Made by a program: the position numbers and the translations under genes. The notes beneath the pieces were generated by a model. The model had not been told where the DNA came from, searched no databases, and saw only the letters and a program-made list of their open reading frames with translations. 64,000 bases of DNA from Alloalcanivorax marinus (GTDB lineage Bacteria > Pseudomonadota > Gammaproteobacteria > Pseudomonadales > Alcanivoracaceae). Shown piece by piece: positions 40,517 through 51,986 of the stretch. The stretch covers positions 20,975 through 84,974 of the forward strand of contig NZ_JADDOL010000017.1 in assembly GCF_016906305.1 (NCBI RefSeq), written 5' to 3'. Each line of letters opens with the position of its first letter. Position 1 is the stretch's first letter.

Positions 40517-40864
40517 TTACTGAATCAGTGTCTTCCACTCGTCGGCGTTGAAGCCGGCGCGCAGGTGGTCATCGGTTTGCAGGATCGGTCGCTTGATCAG
40601 GGACGGGTTGGCCAGGGCCTGTTCGGCGGCGGCATCGGCGTCCATGTTCTCGCGCACCTCGGGGTCCAGCTTGCGCCAGGTGGTGCCGCGACGGTTGATC
40701 ACCGTGTCCCAGCCCAGTGCCGCGATCCATTGGCGCAGCGCCGGCTCGGGCACGCCGTCCTTACGATAGTCGTGAAAACGGTAGTCCACGCCCTGTTGGT
40801 CCAGCCAGGCGCGGGCCTTCTTCATGGTATCGCAGTTCTTGATGCCGTAGATGGTGATCGCCAT
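40517..40864 (-). CDS. ArsC/Spx-family reductase-like protein (YffB type)
   Basis: The 115-residue thioredoxin-fold protein begins ITIYGIKNCDTMKKARAWL, with a single cysteine in NCDT where arsenate reductases and Spx proteins have their redox site. It continues through LGWDTVINRRGTTWRKL and ends near IKRPILQTDDHLRAGF. The pattern matches YffB/PA3664-like proteins encoded next to dap genes in pseudomonads, whose role is unproven. ATG 40864 lies two bases after the dapC stop. A GTG two codons earlier is possible but overlaps that stop. Confidence 0.85.
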   Translation of the reverse strand: MAITIYGIKNCDTMKKARAWLDQQGVDYRFHDYRKDGVPEPALRQWIAALGWDTVINRRGTTWRKLDPEVRENMDADAAAEQALANPSLIKRPILQTDDHLRAGFNADEWKTLIQ

Positions 40865-40866
40865 GG

Positions 40867-42048
40867 TCACAGCCTCTCAATCAGGGCGCGGATGCGCCGC
40901 GCGCCTTCGATGCATTGGTCCAGCTCCGCCACCAGCGCCATGCGCACCCGGTTCTTGCCCGGGTTGCGGCCGTCCACGGTGCGCGACAGATAACGGCCGG
41001 GCAGCACGGTGACGTTTTCCTCCGCCTTGAGGCGGCGCGCGAAGGTTTCGTCGTCCACCGGCGTCTTCGGCCACAGGTAAAAGCCCGCGTCCGGGGCGGA
41101 TACCTTAAGTGGCTCGCCCAGAATGTCCAGTACCGCCTTGAACTTCTCGTTGTAGAGCGCGCGGTTGGCCGCCACATGGGCCTCGTCGTTCCAGGCGGCG
41201 ATGCTGGCCAGTTGGTGATGCACGGGCATGGCGCAGCCGTGGTAGGTGCGGTAGCGCAGAAAGCCGGCCAGCACATCGGCGTCGCCGGCCACGAAGCCGG
41301 AGCGCAGGCCGGGCAGGTTGGAGCGCTTGGACAGGGAGTGGAACACCACGCAGCGCCGGTAGTCGTGCCGGCCCATTTCCGCGCAGGCCTGCAGCAGTCC
41401 CGGCGGTGCCTTGTCGCGGTAGATTTCCGAGTAGCATTCGTCGGAGGCGATCACGAAGTCGAACTTGTCGGCGAGCTGGATCAGTGCCTTCAACTGGGCG
41501 GTGCTGAGCACGGCGCCGGTGGGGTTGCCCGGGCTGCAGATGAACAGCAGCCGGGTGCGTTTCCAGACCGCTTCGTCCACCGCGTCGAAGTCCGGTTGCA
41601 GGCCGCTGGCGGCGGTGCAGGGCAGGTACACCGGCTCGCCGCCGCCGAGAAAGGCGGCGCCTTCATAGATCTGATAGAAGGGGTTGGGCATCAGCACCAG
41701 AGGTTGCTGGTCCCGGTCGAGCAGCGCCTGGGCGAAGGCGAACAGGGCCTCCCGGGTGCCGTTCACCGGCAGCACCTGGCGGTCCGCGTCCACACCGCTG
41801 AGTTTGAAGCGGCGGGTCAGCCAGCCGGCGATGGCTTCGCGCAGTTCCGGCAGCCCGGCGGTGGCCGGGTATTTGGCGAGCAGGGCGGTGTTGTCGCGCA
41901 GCACCTGCTGCACGAAGTCCGGCGACGGGTGCTGCGGTTCGCCAATCGACAGGGCGATGTGCGGCTTGTCCGCCACCGGCAGGCCGGCGAACAGGGCGCC
42001 GAGTTTTTCAAACGGGTACGGATGCAACCGTTCCAGATCGGGATTCAT
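40867..42048 (-). CDS. dapC: N-succinyldiaminopimelate aminotransferase
   Basis: The 393-residue class I PLP aminotransferase converts N-succinyl-2-amino-6-ketopimelate to N-succinyl-DAP using glutamate. Landmarks: FICSPGNPTGAVL (substrate/PLP N), ASDECYSEIY (PLP-ring D and Y), FHSLSKRSNLPGLRSGF with the Schiff-base lysine, and the C-terminal NRVRMALV with the carboxylate-binding arginine. AAGGACC precedes the ATG. The gene is 18 bases past glnD. The dap assignment rests on family and on dapD and dapE nearby. Confidence 0.9.
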   Translation of the reverse strand: MNPDLERLHPYPFEKLGALFAGLPVADKPHIALSIGEPQHPSPDFVQQVLRDNTALLAKYPATAGLPELREAIAGWLTRRFKLSGVDADRQVLPVNGTREALFAFAQALLDRDQQPLVLMPNPFYQIYEGAAFLGGGEPVYLPCTAASGLQPDFDAVDEAVWKRTRLLFICSPGNPTGAVLSTAQLKALIQLADKFDFVIASDECYSEIYRDKAPPGLLQACAEMGRHDYRRCVVFHSLSKRSNLPGLRSGFVAGDADVLAGFLRYRTYHGCAMPVHHQLASIAAWNDEAHVAANRALYNEKFKAVLDILGEPLKVSAPDAGFYLWPKTPVDDETFARRLKAEENVTVLPGRYLSRTVDGRNPGKNRVRMALVAELDQCIEGARRIRALIERL

Positions 42049-42066
42049 GGTGGTCCTTGTCAGGGG

Positions 42067-44766
42067 CTAGATGGTGACGGAGAGGGCGTCGTCCTTGCTG
42101 CGATCGTCCAGTTCCTGAATCAGGGTGTCGCGCAGGCGCTCGCACAGCCGCGGGTCGGACACCGGCTGGCCGTCCAGGTCGGTGACGAAGAATACGTCCT
42201 CCGCCTTTTCCCCCAGGGTGGCGATGCGCGCGTTCTGCACCAGCAGCTCAAAGCGCACGAAGATACGGCCGATGTGCGCCAACAGGCCGGGCCGGTCCAG
42301 GGTCTGCACGTCGACCACGGTGCGGTCGTTGACGATGTCGTTGCTGATGGTGACCTGGGTGGGCACGTCGAAGTGCTTGTTGCGGCGCGGCATGCGCCGG
42401 CTCACCGTGGTGCCGAACTGCTCCGGGTGCTTGAGCGTCTCCGTGAGCGTCTTGCGGATGTGCTCGATGCGCGGCCAGTCGTCGCCGATCGGCGTGCCGT
42501 GTTCGTCGAGCACGATGTAGGTGTCCAGGCTGAAGCCGTCGGCGCTGGTGATAATGCGCGCGTCCATGATGGTCAGCCCCAGGCTGTCCAGGGCGTTCAC
42601 GGTGGCGGCGAACAGGTTGCGGGTGTCCGGGGTGTAGATAAAGATCTGCGAGCCGCCTTCCGCCTGATTGCCCTGCTGGCCGGTTTCCGATTCGCGGATC
42701 AGCACCAGCGGGTCCCGGTCGTTGCTGCGCTCCAGCAGCGCCTCGGTGTGCCAGGCGATGTCCCAGGGCGTTTCGCGCAGGAAATACTCGTCGCCGATAT
42801 TGGCCCACAGGGCCTCGATGGCCTTGATGTCGTGGTCGCGCTCGGCCAGCAGCTTGAGGGCTTCGTCGCGGGTCTCGTCGATCCAGTCCTGCTTGTCCTG
42901 GGGATTGTTGAGGCCACGGCGCAGGGCGCGTTTGGTTTCCAGATAAAGCTGGCGCAGCAGGGAGGCGCGCCAGGAATTCCACAGCGCCGGATTGGTGGCG
43001 TTGATGTCGGCCACCGTGAGCACGTACAGGTAATCCAGATGCACCAGGTCGCCCACGGTGCGGGCGAATTCGTGCACCACGTCCGGGTCGGAGATGTCCT
43101 TGCGCTGGGCGGTGACGCTCATGGTCAGGTGGTTGCGCACCAGCCAGGCCACCAGCTTGGCGTCCCAGGCGGTCAGACCGTGGCGCTGGCAGAAGGCGAT
43201 GGCGTCGTCGGCGCCCAGTTCGGAGTGGTCGCCGCCACGGCCCTTGGCGATGTCGTGGTAGAGCCCCGCCACATAGAGCAGCTCCGGCTTGGGCAGGCGG
43301 TAGAACACCTCGCAGGCCACCGGGAAGGCGTCGCGCTGATCCTCGTAGCGGAAGCGGCGCATGTTCTTGACCACCAGCAGGGTGTGGGCGTCCACCGTGT
43401 AAATATGGAACAGGTCGTACTGCATCATGCCGACGATGCGCCCGAACTCCGGCAGGTACTTGCCGAGAATGCCGTAGCGCTTCATGCGGCGCAGCTGGGT
43501 GAACAGGGCATGGGGGCTGCGCAGCAGCTGCATGAACAGCGCGCTGTTGGCCTTGTTGTCGCGGAAGTCGTCGTCGATCAACCGCCGGCAATGGATCAGC
43601 TCGCGCACGGTGGCCGCGCGGATGCCCTTCAGGTCCGGGTTCTGGGCCATCAGCACGAAGGCTTCCAGCAGCGCCGAGGGGTGCTTGCGGAAGATGTCCG
43701 GCGCGCTCATTTCCAGGTAGTCGTTGCGCACCTGGAAGCGGCGGTTGAGCGGGCGCACCTTGTCCGGCTCGCCGGCGCGCAGGATCACCTCGTCGAACAG
43801 CTGCAGCAGCATGTCGTTGAGCACCGACAGGGCCAGGGCCGCCCGGTAGAACTCCTTCATGAACAGTTCCACCGCCAGATTGGCGTTGGAATCCTGGTGG
43901 CCCAGGCGCTCCGCCAACTGACGCTGATGATCGAACAGCAGGCGATTCTCGTTGCGGCCGGTGAGGCTGTGCAGCTGCCAGCGCACCCGCCACAGATAGT
44001 CCAGACAGCGGCTCACCGCGTCGAACTCGGTGCGCGTGATAAAGCCGGCTTCCACCAGGGCTTCCAGGCTGTCTCCTCCGAAATGGCGTTTCGCCACCCA
44101 GGCGATCATCTGCACGTCGCGCAGCCCGCCGGGGGCGTTTTTCAGGTCCGGCTCGAGGTTGTATTCGGTGTCGTTGTACTTGCGGTGCCGGGCGGTCTGC
44201 TCTTCCCATTTGGCGGCGAAGAAGCGGTCCGTGGGCCACATGCGGTCCGGGCCGGTGCGTTCGGAAAGCGCCTGGCGGACCCGGTCGTCGCCGGCCAGGG
44301 TGCGCGCCTCCATGATATTGGTGGCCACGGTGATGTCCTGGCCGGCGAGCGCCTCGCACTCATCCAGGGTGCGCACGCTGTGGCCGGTTTCCAGGCCGAT
44401 GTCCCACAGGAAGGCGACGAAGCCCTCCAGGGCGGAGCAGGCGTCCCGGGCCGGCGTGGCGCGGAACAGCACCATCAGGTCCACGTCCGAGTGGGGGTGC
44501 AGCTCGCCACGGCCATAGCCGCCCACCGCCACCAGCGCCACGTCCTGGAAGCCGTCCAGTTCGAACAGGGACCAGGCGGCCACCAGCACCCGGTCCACCA
44601 GGCGGGCGCGCCCGTGCACCAGCTCGGCGATCGGTACCTGGTCGAAGGCCTGATCCAGGCGCGCCTGGCCCTCCTCGAGGAAGGCGCGGGCGCGCTGGCC
44701 GGGTTGCTCGCTGTCGCGCAGGGCGGCGAGCAGCTGGTCGGGGCTGAGCGGGGGCGTTAAATCCAT
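42067..44766 (-). CDS. glnD: PII uridylyltransferase/uridylyl-removing enzyme GlnD
   Basis: The 899-residue nitrogen sensor uridylylates PII when glutamine is low and removes UMP when it is high. Domains in order: nucleotidyltransferase (VGGYGRGELHPHSDVDLMVL, residues about 81-100), a helical linker, an HD hydrolase domain (LYHDIAKGRGGDHSELG near 500) and two C-terminal ACT domains (FAATVNALDSLGLTIMDARI, and DRPGLLAHIGRIF). All key residues are present. ATG 44766 is preferred over a TTG seven codons upstream, as neither has a clear ribosome site. It is transcribed with map. Confidence 0.95.
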   Translation of the reverse strand: MDLTPPLSPDQLLAALRDSEQPGQRARAFLEEGQARLDQAFDQVPIAELVHGRARLVDRVLVAAWSLFELDGFQDVALVAVGGYGRGELHPHSDVDLMVLFRATPARDACSALEGFVAFLWDIGLETGHSVRTLDECEALAGQDITVATNIMEARTLAGDDRVRQALSERTGPDRMWPTDRFFAAKWEEQTARHRKYNDTEYNLEPDLKNAPGGLRDVQMIAWVAKRHFGGDSLEALVEAGFITRTEFDAVSRCLDYLWRVRWQLHSLTGRNENRLLFDHQRQLAERLGHQDSNANLAVELFMKEFYRAALALSVLNDMLLQLFDEVILRAGEPDKVRPLNRRFQVRNDYLEMSAPDIFRKHPSALLEAFVLMAQNPDLKGIRAATVRELIHCRRLIDDDFRDNKANSALFMQLLRSPHALFTQLRRMKRYGILGKYLPEFGRIVGMMQYDLFHIYTVDAHTLLVVKNMRRFRYEDQRDAFPVACEVFYRLPKPELLYVAGLYHDIAKGRGGDHSELGADDAIAFCQRHGLTAWDAKLVAWLVRNHLTMSVTAQRKDISDPDVVHEFARTVGDLVHLDYLYVLTVADINATNPALWNSWRASLLRQLYLETKRALRRGLNNPQDKQDWIDETRDEALKLLAERDHDIKAIEALWANIGDEYFLRETPWDIAWHTEALLERSNDRDPLVLIRESETGQQGNQAEGGSQIFIYTPDTRNLFAATVNALDSLGLTIMDARIITSADGFSLDTYIVLDEHGTPIGDDWPRIEHIRKTLTETLKHPEQFGTTVSRRMPRRNKHFDVPTQVTISNDIVNDRTVVDVQTLDRPGLLAHIGRIFVRFELLVQNARIATLGEKAEDVFFVTDLDGQPVSDPRLCERLRDTLIQELDDRSKDDALSVTI

Positions 44767-44799
44767 GGCGGCGGCATTCGGTCCCAAATAACGACGTCC

Positions 44800-45576
44800 T
44801 TAATAAAGGTCGGTTTCTTCCTGGCGGGCGGTGAGCACTTCATAGCCGTCGGCGGTCACCGCCAGGGTGTGCTCCCACTGGGCGGACAGCTTGCGGTCCT
44901 TGGTGACCACGGTCCAGCCGTCCGGCAGCACCTTGTTGGCGGCCTTGCCGGCGTTGATCATCGGCTCGATGGTGAACACCATGCCTTCTTTCAGTTCGAG
45001 GCCGGTGCCGGGTTTGCCGTAATGCAGAACCTGGGGCTCCTCATGGAACACCTGACCGATGCCGTGGCCGCAGTATTCGCGCACCACCGAGAAGCGTTCC
45101 GCCTCGGCGTGCTTCTGGATGGCGTGGCCGATGTCGCCCAGGCGCACGCCCGGGCGCACCATGCGGATGCCGGTGAGCATGCACTCCCGGGTGGTCTCCA
45201 CCAGACGGCGGGCCAGCACCGACGGCTCGCCCACATAGAACATCTTGCTGGTATCGCCGTGCCAGCCGTCCTTGATGACGGTGACGTCGATATTGATGAT
45301 GTCGCCTTTCTTGAGCACCTTCTTGTCGCTGGGGATGCCGTGGCAGACCACGTGGTTCACGGAGGTACACACGGACTTGGGGAAGCCCCGGTAGCCCAGG
45401 CAGGCGGGGATGGCGTTCTGCTCGTTGACGATGTGGTCGTGGCAGATACGGTCCAGTTCCTCGGTGGTGACCCCGGGGCGCACGTGCTCGCCGATCAGAT
45501 CCAGCACCTCGGCGGCCAGGCGGCCCGCCTCGCGCATTTTGGCGATGTCGTCCGGGGTTTTCAGCGTGACATTCAT
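44800..45576 (-). CDS. map: Methionine aminopeptidase, type I
   Basis: The 258-residue M24 metalloprotease removes initiator methionine. Metal ligands are visible in order: NIDVTVIKDGWHGDTSKMF (two D), EYCGHGIG (H), FTIEPM (E) and AQWEHTLAV (E). H in NHVVCHGIP is the catalytic histidine. Start 45576 matches the usual family N-terminus (TLKTPDDIAKMREAGRLAAE). The frame runs 55 codons further upstream without family similarity. It is divergent from rpsB, the classic arrangement. Confidence 0.96.
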   Translation of the reverse strand: MNVTLKTPDDIAKMREAGRLAAEVLDLIGEHVRPGVTTEELDRICHDHIVNEQNAIPACLGYRGFPKSVCTSVNHVVCHGIPSDKKVLKKGDIINIDVTVIKDGWHGDTSKMFYVGEPSVLARRLVETTRECMLTGIRMVRPGVRLGDIGHAIQKHAEAERFSVVREYCGHGIGQVFHEEPQVLHYGKPGTGLELKEGMVFTIEPMINAGKAANKVLPDGWTVVTKDRKLSAQWEHTLAVTADGYEVLTARQEETDLY

Positions 45577-45659
45577 GGTGAAAAGGGAAACTCCAGCATT
45601 TTCAGTGGCTTGGGCGGCTGGAAAGCGGGCGGCGTCAGGGCGTGCCGGCGGCTTTTCCG

Positions 45660-45688
45660 TTGCCCGTGAAGGGGGGCTGTGGTATAAA
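45660..45688 (+). promoter_or_regulatory. Promoter of the rpsB-tsf operon
   Basis: TTGCCC-N17-TATAAA on the plus strand followed by a GC-rich discriminator (GCGCGCGCC), the composition expected for a stringently controlled ribosomal promoter. It lies about 195 bases upstream of rpsB. Confidence 0.75.
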
Positions 45689-45694
45689 GCGCGC

Positions 45695-45884
45695 GCCTTC
45701 CTCGATCCCGGCGGCCAGGGCGCCGCCAAACGGTGCGCCATTGTACCCGCTGGTTATCGGCGAAGGGAAATCACACACACGCTCCGGCACATGGCTCTGG
45801 GTGCCCCAGCGTCCTTCGGGACGCTCCTTCGGGAAGGGGGTTGAGTCATGGGGGGCGTGGAGGCCTAACCCAGGAGATAACCTA
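45695..45884 (+). promoter_or_regulatory. Structured rpsB leader, likely S2 autoregulatory region
   Basis: A 190-base 5' UTR with two stacked hairpins: AGCGTCC-TTCG-GGACGCT (45808-45825, UUCG tetraloop) and CCTT-CGGG-AAGG (45826-45837). It ends in AGGAG 8 bases before the ATG. In gammaproteobacteria, S2 represses rpsB-tsf through a conserved leader; that this is one is inferred from position and structure. Confidence 0.55.
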
Positions 45885-46643
<759 letters not shown>

Positions 46644-46651
46644 TCACCCCC

Positions 46652-46675
46652 GGGGCGGGCCGAGCGGCCCGCCCC
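46652..46675 (+). terminator. rpsB-tsf intercistronic hairpin (attenuator)
   Basis: GGGGCGGGCC-GAGC-GGCCCGCCCC without a T-run, between rpsB and tsf. In E. coli a comparable hairpin partly terminates or stabilises, setting the S2 to EF-Ts ratio. Confidence 0.6.
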
Positions 46676-46713
46676 GACCGCATTCCCCGAATTCAAAGTT
46701 TCAAGAGGTAAGC

Positions 46714-47592
46714 ATGGCTGCTGTAACTGCTGCAATGGTGAAAGAGCTCCGCGAGCGCACCGGTCTGGGCATGATGGAATGCAAGAACGCCCTGGTCGAA
46801 GCCGACGGTGACATCGAGAAGGCCATTGAGGATCTGCGCAAGTCCGGCCAGGCGAAAGCCGCCAAGAAAGCCGGTCGTACCGCCGCCGAGGGTGCCGTGG
46901 TAGTGGCCACCAGCGACGACAACAAGCGCGCCGTGATGGTGGAAATCAACTCCGAAACCGACTTCGTGGCCCGTGACGACAACTTCCTGGGCTTCTGCAA
47001 CAAAGTGGCCGGCGCCGCGCTGGCCGCCGACGAAGTCGACGTGGCCAAGATCGCCGAGCTCAAGCTCGAGGACGGCAGCACCCTGGAAGAGGCCCGTCAG
47101 GCTCTGGTGCAGAAAATCGGTGAGAATATCCAGGTGCGTCGCGCCGTGCGTCTGAGCGCCGACGGCGTGGTCGGTTCCTACGTGCACGGTGGCAAGATCG
47201 GCGTGCTGGTGGCCCTGAACGGCGGCGACGCCGAGCTGGGCAAGGACGTGTCCATGCACGTGGCCGCGGTCAACCCGATGGTGGTCAAGTCCGACGAAGT
47301 GCCCGCCGAGGTGCTCGACAAGGAGCGCGAGATCATCCGCGCCCAGCCGGACATGGAAGGCAAGCCCGCCGAGATCGTCGAGAAGATGGTCGGTGGCCGC
47401 ATCAACAAGTTCCTCAAGGAAGTGAGCCTCAACGATCAGCCGTTCGTTAAGGATCCCAACACCACCGTGGGCAAGCTGGTGAAAGACGCCGGCGCCGAAG
47501 TGGTGGCCTTTGAGCGCCTGGTGGTGGGCGAGGGCATCGAGAAAGAAGAAGTGGACTTCGCCGCTGAGGTAATGGCACAGGCGAAAGGCTGA
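46714..47592 (+). CDS. tsf: Elongation factor Ts
   Basis: The 292-residue nucleotide exchange factor for EF-Tu starts with the conserved [35 protein letters not shown]. The [10 protein letters not shown] motif (the D-F pair that opens EF-Tu) follows, then [12 protein letters not shown] and QPFVKDP. AAGAGG precedes ATG 46714. It is second in the rpsB-tsf unit, which ends in a strong terminator. Confidence 0.98.
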   Translation: MAAVTAAMVKELRERTGLGMMECKNALVEADGDIEKAIEDLRKSGQAKAAKKAGRTAAEGAVVVATSDDNKRAVMVEINSETDFVARDDNFLGFCNKVAGAALAADEVDVAKIAELKLEDGSTLEEARQALVQKIGENIQVRRAVRLSADGVVGSYVHGGKIGVLVALNGGDAELGKDVSMHVAAVNPMVVKSDEVPAEVLDKEREIIRAQPDMEGKPAEIVEKMVGGRINKFLKEVSLNDQPFVKDPNTTVGKLVKDAGAEVVAFERLVVGEGIEKEEVDFAAEVMAQAKG

Positions 47593-47615
47593 TCGCCTTC
47601 TGTGTCTGAAGTACG

Positions 47616-47654
47616 AAAAACGCCTTGTTGGCAGGACCAGCAAGGCGTTTTTTT
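47616..47654 (+). terminator. Terminator of rpsB-tsf
   Basis: AAAAACGCCTTG pairs with CAAGGCGTTTTTTT around an inner TGG/CCA stem. The A-run and T-run on either side mean it could work in both directions. Confidence 0.92.
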
Positions 47655-47717
47655 CGACCGGTCGCCCGGCACCCGGTGGCGCACCCTTGGCGCGGGCGAC
47701 CCCAAATGGTTTCATTA

Positions 47718-47740
47718 ACCGCCGGAGCATCACCGGCGGT
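47718..47740 (+). other. pyrH leader hairpin
   Basis: ACCGCCGG-AGCATCA-CCGGCGGT, 42 bases before the pyrH start. A weak promoter TTGGCG-N17-TTTCAT (47687-47715) precedes it. It could influence pyrH translation. No known element matches. Confidence 0.4.
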
Positions 47741-47781
47741 CGGACAAACGGCGGGTATTCATGAGTGGCGGAGAACAAGAG

Positions 47782-48525
47782 ATGGCCAAGAGCAAGGAGC
47801 GCTCGCCGCGCTATAACCGTATTCTGCTCAAGCTGAGCGGTGAAGCGCTGGCGGGTGAAGAGGGGTTCGGCATCGACCCCCGGGTGCTGGACACCCTGTC
47901 CCTGGAGATCGGCCAGCTGGTGGGTATCGGCGTCCAGGTGGGCCTGGTGATCGGCGGCGGCAACCTGTTCCGTGGCGCCGCGCTGCAGACCGCCGGCCTG
48001 GACCGGGTGGCCGGCGATCACATGGGCATGCTGGCCACGGTGATGAACGGTCTGGCCATGCGCGACGCCCTGGAGCGCTCCAACATTCGTACCCGATTGA
48101 TGTCAGCCATTCCCATGAGCGGCATCGTGGAGCATTATGACCACCGCAACGCCAACCGGCATCTCAAGAACGGCGAGGTGGTGATTTTCTGCGCCGGCAC
48201 CGGCAATCCGTTCTTCACCACGGACTCCGCCGCCTGCCTGCGCGGCATCGAGATCAGCGCCGACGTGGTGCTCAAGGCCACCAAGGTGGATGGCGTGTAC
48301 AACGACGATCCGGTGACCAATCCCCAGGCCGAGAAGTACGAACGGCTGACCTACGACGAGGTCATCGACCGCAAGCTCGGCGTCATGGACCTCACCGCGA
48401 TCTGTCTGTGCCGCGACCACGACATGCCGTTGCGCGTGTTCAACATGAACAAGCAGGGTGCGCTGCTCAACCTGATGCTGGGCGGCAGCGAAGGGACCCT
48501 GGTGGAAGCCGCTAGAGAGGAATAA
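47782..48525 (+). CDS. pyrH: UMP kinase
   Basis: The 247-residue hexameric enzyme of the amino-acid-kinase fold phosphorylates UMP. Landmarks: [20 protein letters not shown] (phosphate loop), [41 protein letters not shown] and [13 protein letters not shown]. Start taken as ATG 47782, which gives a family-like N-terminus ([17 protein letters not shown]). An in-frame ATG at 47761 adds seven residues and is possible. The gene leads a long co-directional run to dnaE. Confidence 0.97.
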   Translation: MAKSKERSPRYNRILLKLSGEALAGEEGFGIDPRVLDTLSLEIGQLVGIGVQVGLVIGGGNLFRGAALQTAGLDRVAGDHMGMLATVMNGLAMRDALERSNIRTRLMSAIPMSGIVEHYDHRNANRHLKNGEVVIFCAGTGNPFFTTDSAACLRGIEISADVVLKATKVDGVYNDDPVTNPQAEKYERLTYDEVIDRKLGVMDLTAICLCRDHDMPLRVFNMNKQGALLNLMLGGSEGTLVEAAREE

Positions 48526-48527
48526 AG

Positions 48528-49085
48528 GTGATCGACGATATTCAGAAAGACGCCCAGTCGCGCATGAAGAAAAGCCTGGACGCGCTGGACGTGGCCCTCA
48601 AGAAAACCCGTACCGGCCGGGCCCATCCCAGCCTGCTGGACGGTCTCCACGTCAGCTACTACGGTTCCGACACGCCGCTGAACCAGGTGGCCAATATCTC
48701 CGTGGAGGAAGGCCGCACCCTGATCGTGTCGCCGTTCGACAAGAGCCTGGTGCCGGACGTGGAAAGAGCGATCATGACCTCCGACCTGGGGCTCAACCCG
48801 TCCACCGCCGGCACTGTGATCCGGCTGCCGCTGCCGCCGCTCACCGAGGAGACCCGCAAGGGCCTGGTGAAGCACGTGCGCGCCGAGGGCGAGCATGCCA
48901 AGGTGGCGATTCGCAATATCCGCCGTGACGCCAACGGCGACCTGAAGGATCTGCTCAAGGAGAAGGAAATCTCCGAGGACGAGGCCCGCCACGGCGAGGA
49001 ACAGATCCAGCAGCTTACCGACAAGATGGTGGCTGAAGTGGACAAGATGCTGAAGGTCAAGGAAGAGGAGCTGATGACGGTGTAA
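48528..49085 (+). CDS. frr: Ribosome recycling factor
   Basis: The 185-residue RRF splits post-termination ribosomes with EF-G. Motifs: [48 protein letters not shown] (in part, [14 protein letters not shown] and [10 protein letters not shown]), then [14 protein letters not shown] and the long helix [15 protein letters not shown]. The GTG start at 48528 lies two bases after the pyrH stop with GAGAGG upstream, so the genes are coupled. Confidence 0.97.
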   Translation: MIDDIQKDAQSRMKKSLDALDVALKKTRTGRAHPSLLDGLHVSYYGSDTPLNQVANISVEEGRTLIVSPFDKSLVPDVERAIMTSDLGLNPSTAGTVIRLPLPPLTEETRKGLVKHVRAEGEHAKVAIRNIRRDANGDLKDLLKEKEISEDEARHGEEQIQQLTDKMVAEVDKMLKVKEEELMTV

Positions 49086-49174
49086 GCGGACGGGGCGCCG
49101 CCCCTCCGGCCGTTGTCCGAATACAATCGAACGGTGACGTCGGGATGCCGCTGGTCGGCAGCCCGATCTTTTTT

Positions 49175-49960
49175 ATGGACGATAAAAAACCCGACTCCTC
49201 CGCACCGGATATCGATAGCCACCAGGGCACGGTGCCCCGCCATGTGGCGATCATCATGGACGGCAATAATCGCTGGGCGCGTCGCCGCGGCCTGCCCGGC
49301 GCGGAGGGCCACCGTGCCGGCGAACGCACCCTGCAGAAGGTGATCCGCCGCGCCGCCCGCCAGGGCGTGGAGGTGGTCACCCTGTTCGCTTTCAGTTCCG
49401 AAAACTGGCGCCGCCCGGAGGACGAGGTCAATCACCTGATGGGCCTGTTCGTCAACGCCCTGGGACAGCGCGTCGATCAGTTGCACGACAACCGGGTGCG
49501 ATTGCGCTTTATCGGCGACCGTTCCGCCTTCGAGCCGGCGCTGCGCGACGGCATGGCCGAAGCGGAGGCGCGCACCGCCGGCAACGACCGCATGACCGTG
49601 GTGGTGGCGGTCAATTACGGCGGCCAGTGGGATCTGGCCCAGGCCGCCGCCGCCCTGGCCCGGGAAGTGCGCGACGGCGGGCTGGACCCGGACCGCATCG
49701 ACGCCGCCGCCCTGGACCGGCGGGTGTCCACCGCCGATCTGCCGCCGCTGGATCTGCTGATCCGCACCGGCGGTGAGCAGCGCCTGAGCAACTTCCTGCT
49801 GTGGCAGGCGGCCTACGCGGAACTCTACTTCACGCCGGCCCTGTGGCCGGATTTCGACGGCGACGAACTGGACGCCGCCCTGGCCGATTACGCCGGCCGG
49901 CAACGCCGGTTCGGCCGTTCCGGCGAACAGCTGGACGCCGACGGAGAAGCGGAATGCTGA
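49175..49960 (+). CDS. uppS: Undecaprenyl diphosphate synthase
   Basis: The 261-residue cis-prenyltransferase builds the C55 lipid carrier from FPP and IPP. HVAIIMDGNNRWARRRGLPGAEGHRAG contains the catalytic aspartate (MDGN) and the diphosphate-binding arginine. FAFSSENWRRP is the substrate tryptophan region. DLLIRTGGEQRLSNFLLWQAAYAELYFT is the C-terminal signature. ATG 49175 is chosen; an ATG ten codons earlier is equally without a clear ribosome site. The stop overlaps cdsA by 7 bases. Confidence 0.96.
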   Translation: MDDKKPDSSAPDIDSHQGTVPRHVAIIMDGNNRWARRRGLPGAEGHRAGERTLQKVIRRAARQGVEVVTLFAFSSENWRRPEDEVNHLMGLFVNALGQRVDQLHDNRVRLRFIGDRSAFEPALRDGMAEAEARTAGNDRMTVVVAVNYGGQWDLAQAAAALAREVRDGGLDPDRIDAAALDRRVSTADLPPLDLLIRTGGEQRLSNFLLWQAAYAELYFTPALWPDFDGDELDAALADYAGRQRRFGRSGEQLDADGEAEC

Positions 49961-50774
49961 AATTGCGGGTGATCACCGCCCTGGTGCTGCTGCCGGTGGT
50001 GCTGGGCGCCGTGTTCGGCCTGGAGCGCCTGCCGTTCGCCGTGGTCGCCGGGGCCTTTTTCCTGGTCGGCGGCTGGGAGTGGGCGGGCATGATCGGCCGG
50101 CTGAGCGTCCCCGGACGCCTGCTCTGGTGCCTGTCGCTGGCGGCACTGATGGTGGCCGCCGAGCTGTTCCGCCCGGCCTGGTTGTTCACCCTGCTGCCGC
50201 TGTGGTGGCTGCTGGCGCTGGTGGCGGTGCTCGGTTACCCGCGCAACGCCCGTTACTGGTTCCGCCCGGCGGTCATGGTGCCGGTGGGCTGGCTGGTGCT
50301 GGTGCCGTCCTGGATGGCGGTGGTGGAGCTGCAGGATCACGGTGCCCTGGGCCTGGCGGGCCCGTGGGCGCTGCTGTTCATTCTGGTCTGGGTGTGGGCG
50401 GCGGACACCGGCGCCTATTTCGCCGGCCGCGCGCTCGGCCGCCACAAGCTGGCGCCCAGGGTGAGCCCGGGCAAGACCGTGGAAGGCCTGGTCGGTGGCG
50501 TGCTGCTGGCGCTGCTGGTGGTGGCCGCGGTGTTCTACACCGGCTGGCTGGAGGCGCGGCTGCCGGCCCTGATGGTGGCGGCTTTGCTCACGGTGCTGGC
50601 GTCGGTGCTTGGTGATCTGTTCGAAAGCATGATCAAGCGCGAACGGGGCATCAAGGACAGCGGCACGGTGCTGCCGGGCCACGGTGGCATGCTGGACCGC
50701 ATCGACAGCGTCACCGCCGCTTTGCCGGTGGCCCTGGCCGGCCTCAGCTGGTTCGACCTCCCCGGAGGCCAGCT

Positions 50775-50778
<4 letters not shown>
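49954..50778 (+). CDS. cdsA: Phosphatidate cytidylyltransferase
   Basis: The 274-residue membrane enzyme makes CDP-diacylglycerol, the branch point of phospholipid synthesis. About seven hydrophobic helices precede the CdsA signature, seen as [21 protein letters not shown] (in part, [10 protein letters not shown]) and [13 protein letters not shown] with metal-binding aspartates. [19 protein letters not shown] and SPGKTVEG are the conserved middle block. ATG overlaps the uppS stop by 7 bases. The stop TGA overlaps the dxr TTG start. Confidence 0.96.

Positions 50779-51979
<1,201 letters not shown>

Positions 51980-51986
<7 letters not shown>

Noticed and set aside
40915..44760. 1281-codon open frame on the plus strand opposite dapC and glnD
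   Set aside because: It lies wholly antisense to two conserved genes. Its translation is His/Gly/Ala-rich with no domain. High-GC codon bias removes stops from this frame.
44767..44787. TTG start for glnD at 44787
   Set aside because: It is possible but without a ribosome site; the ATG at 44766 gives the expected N-terminus.
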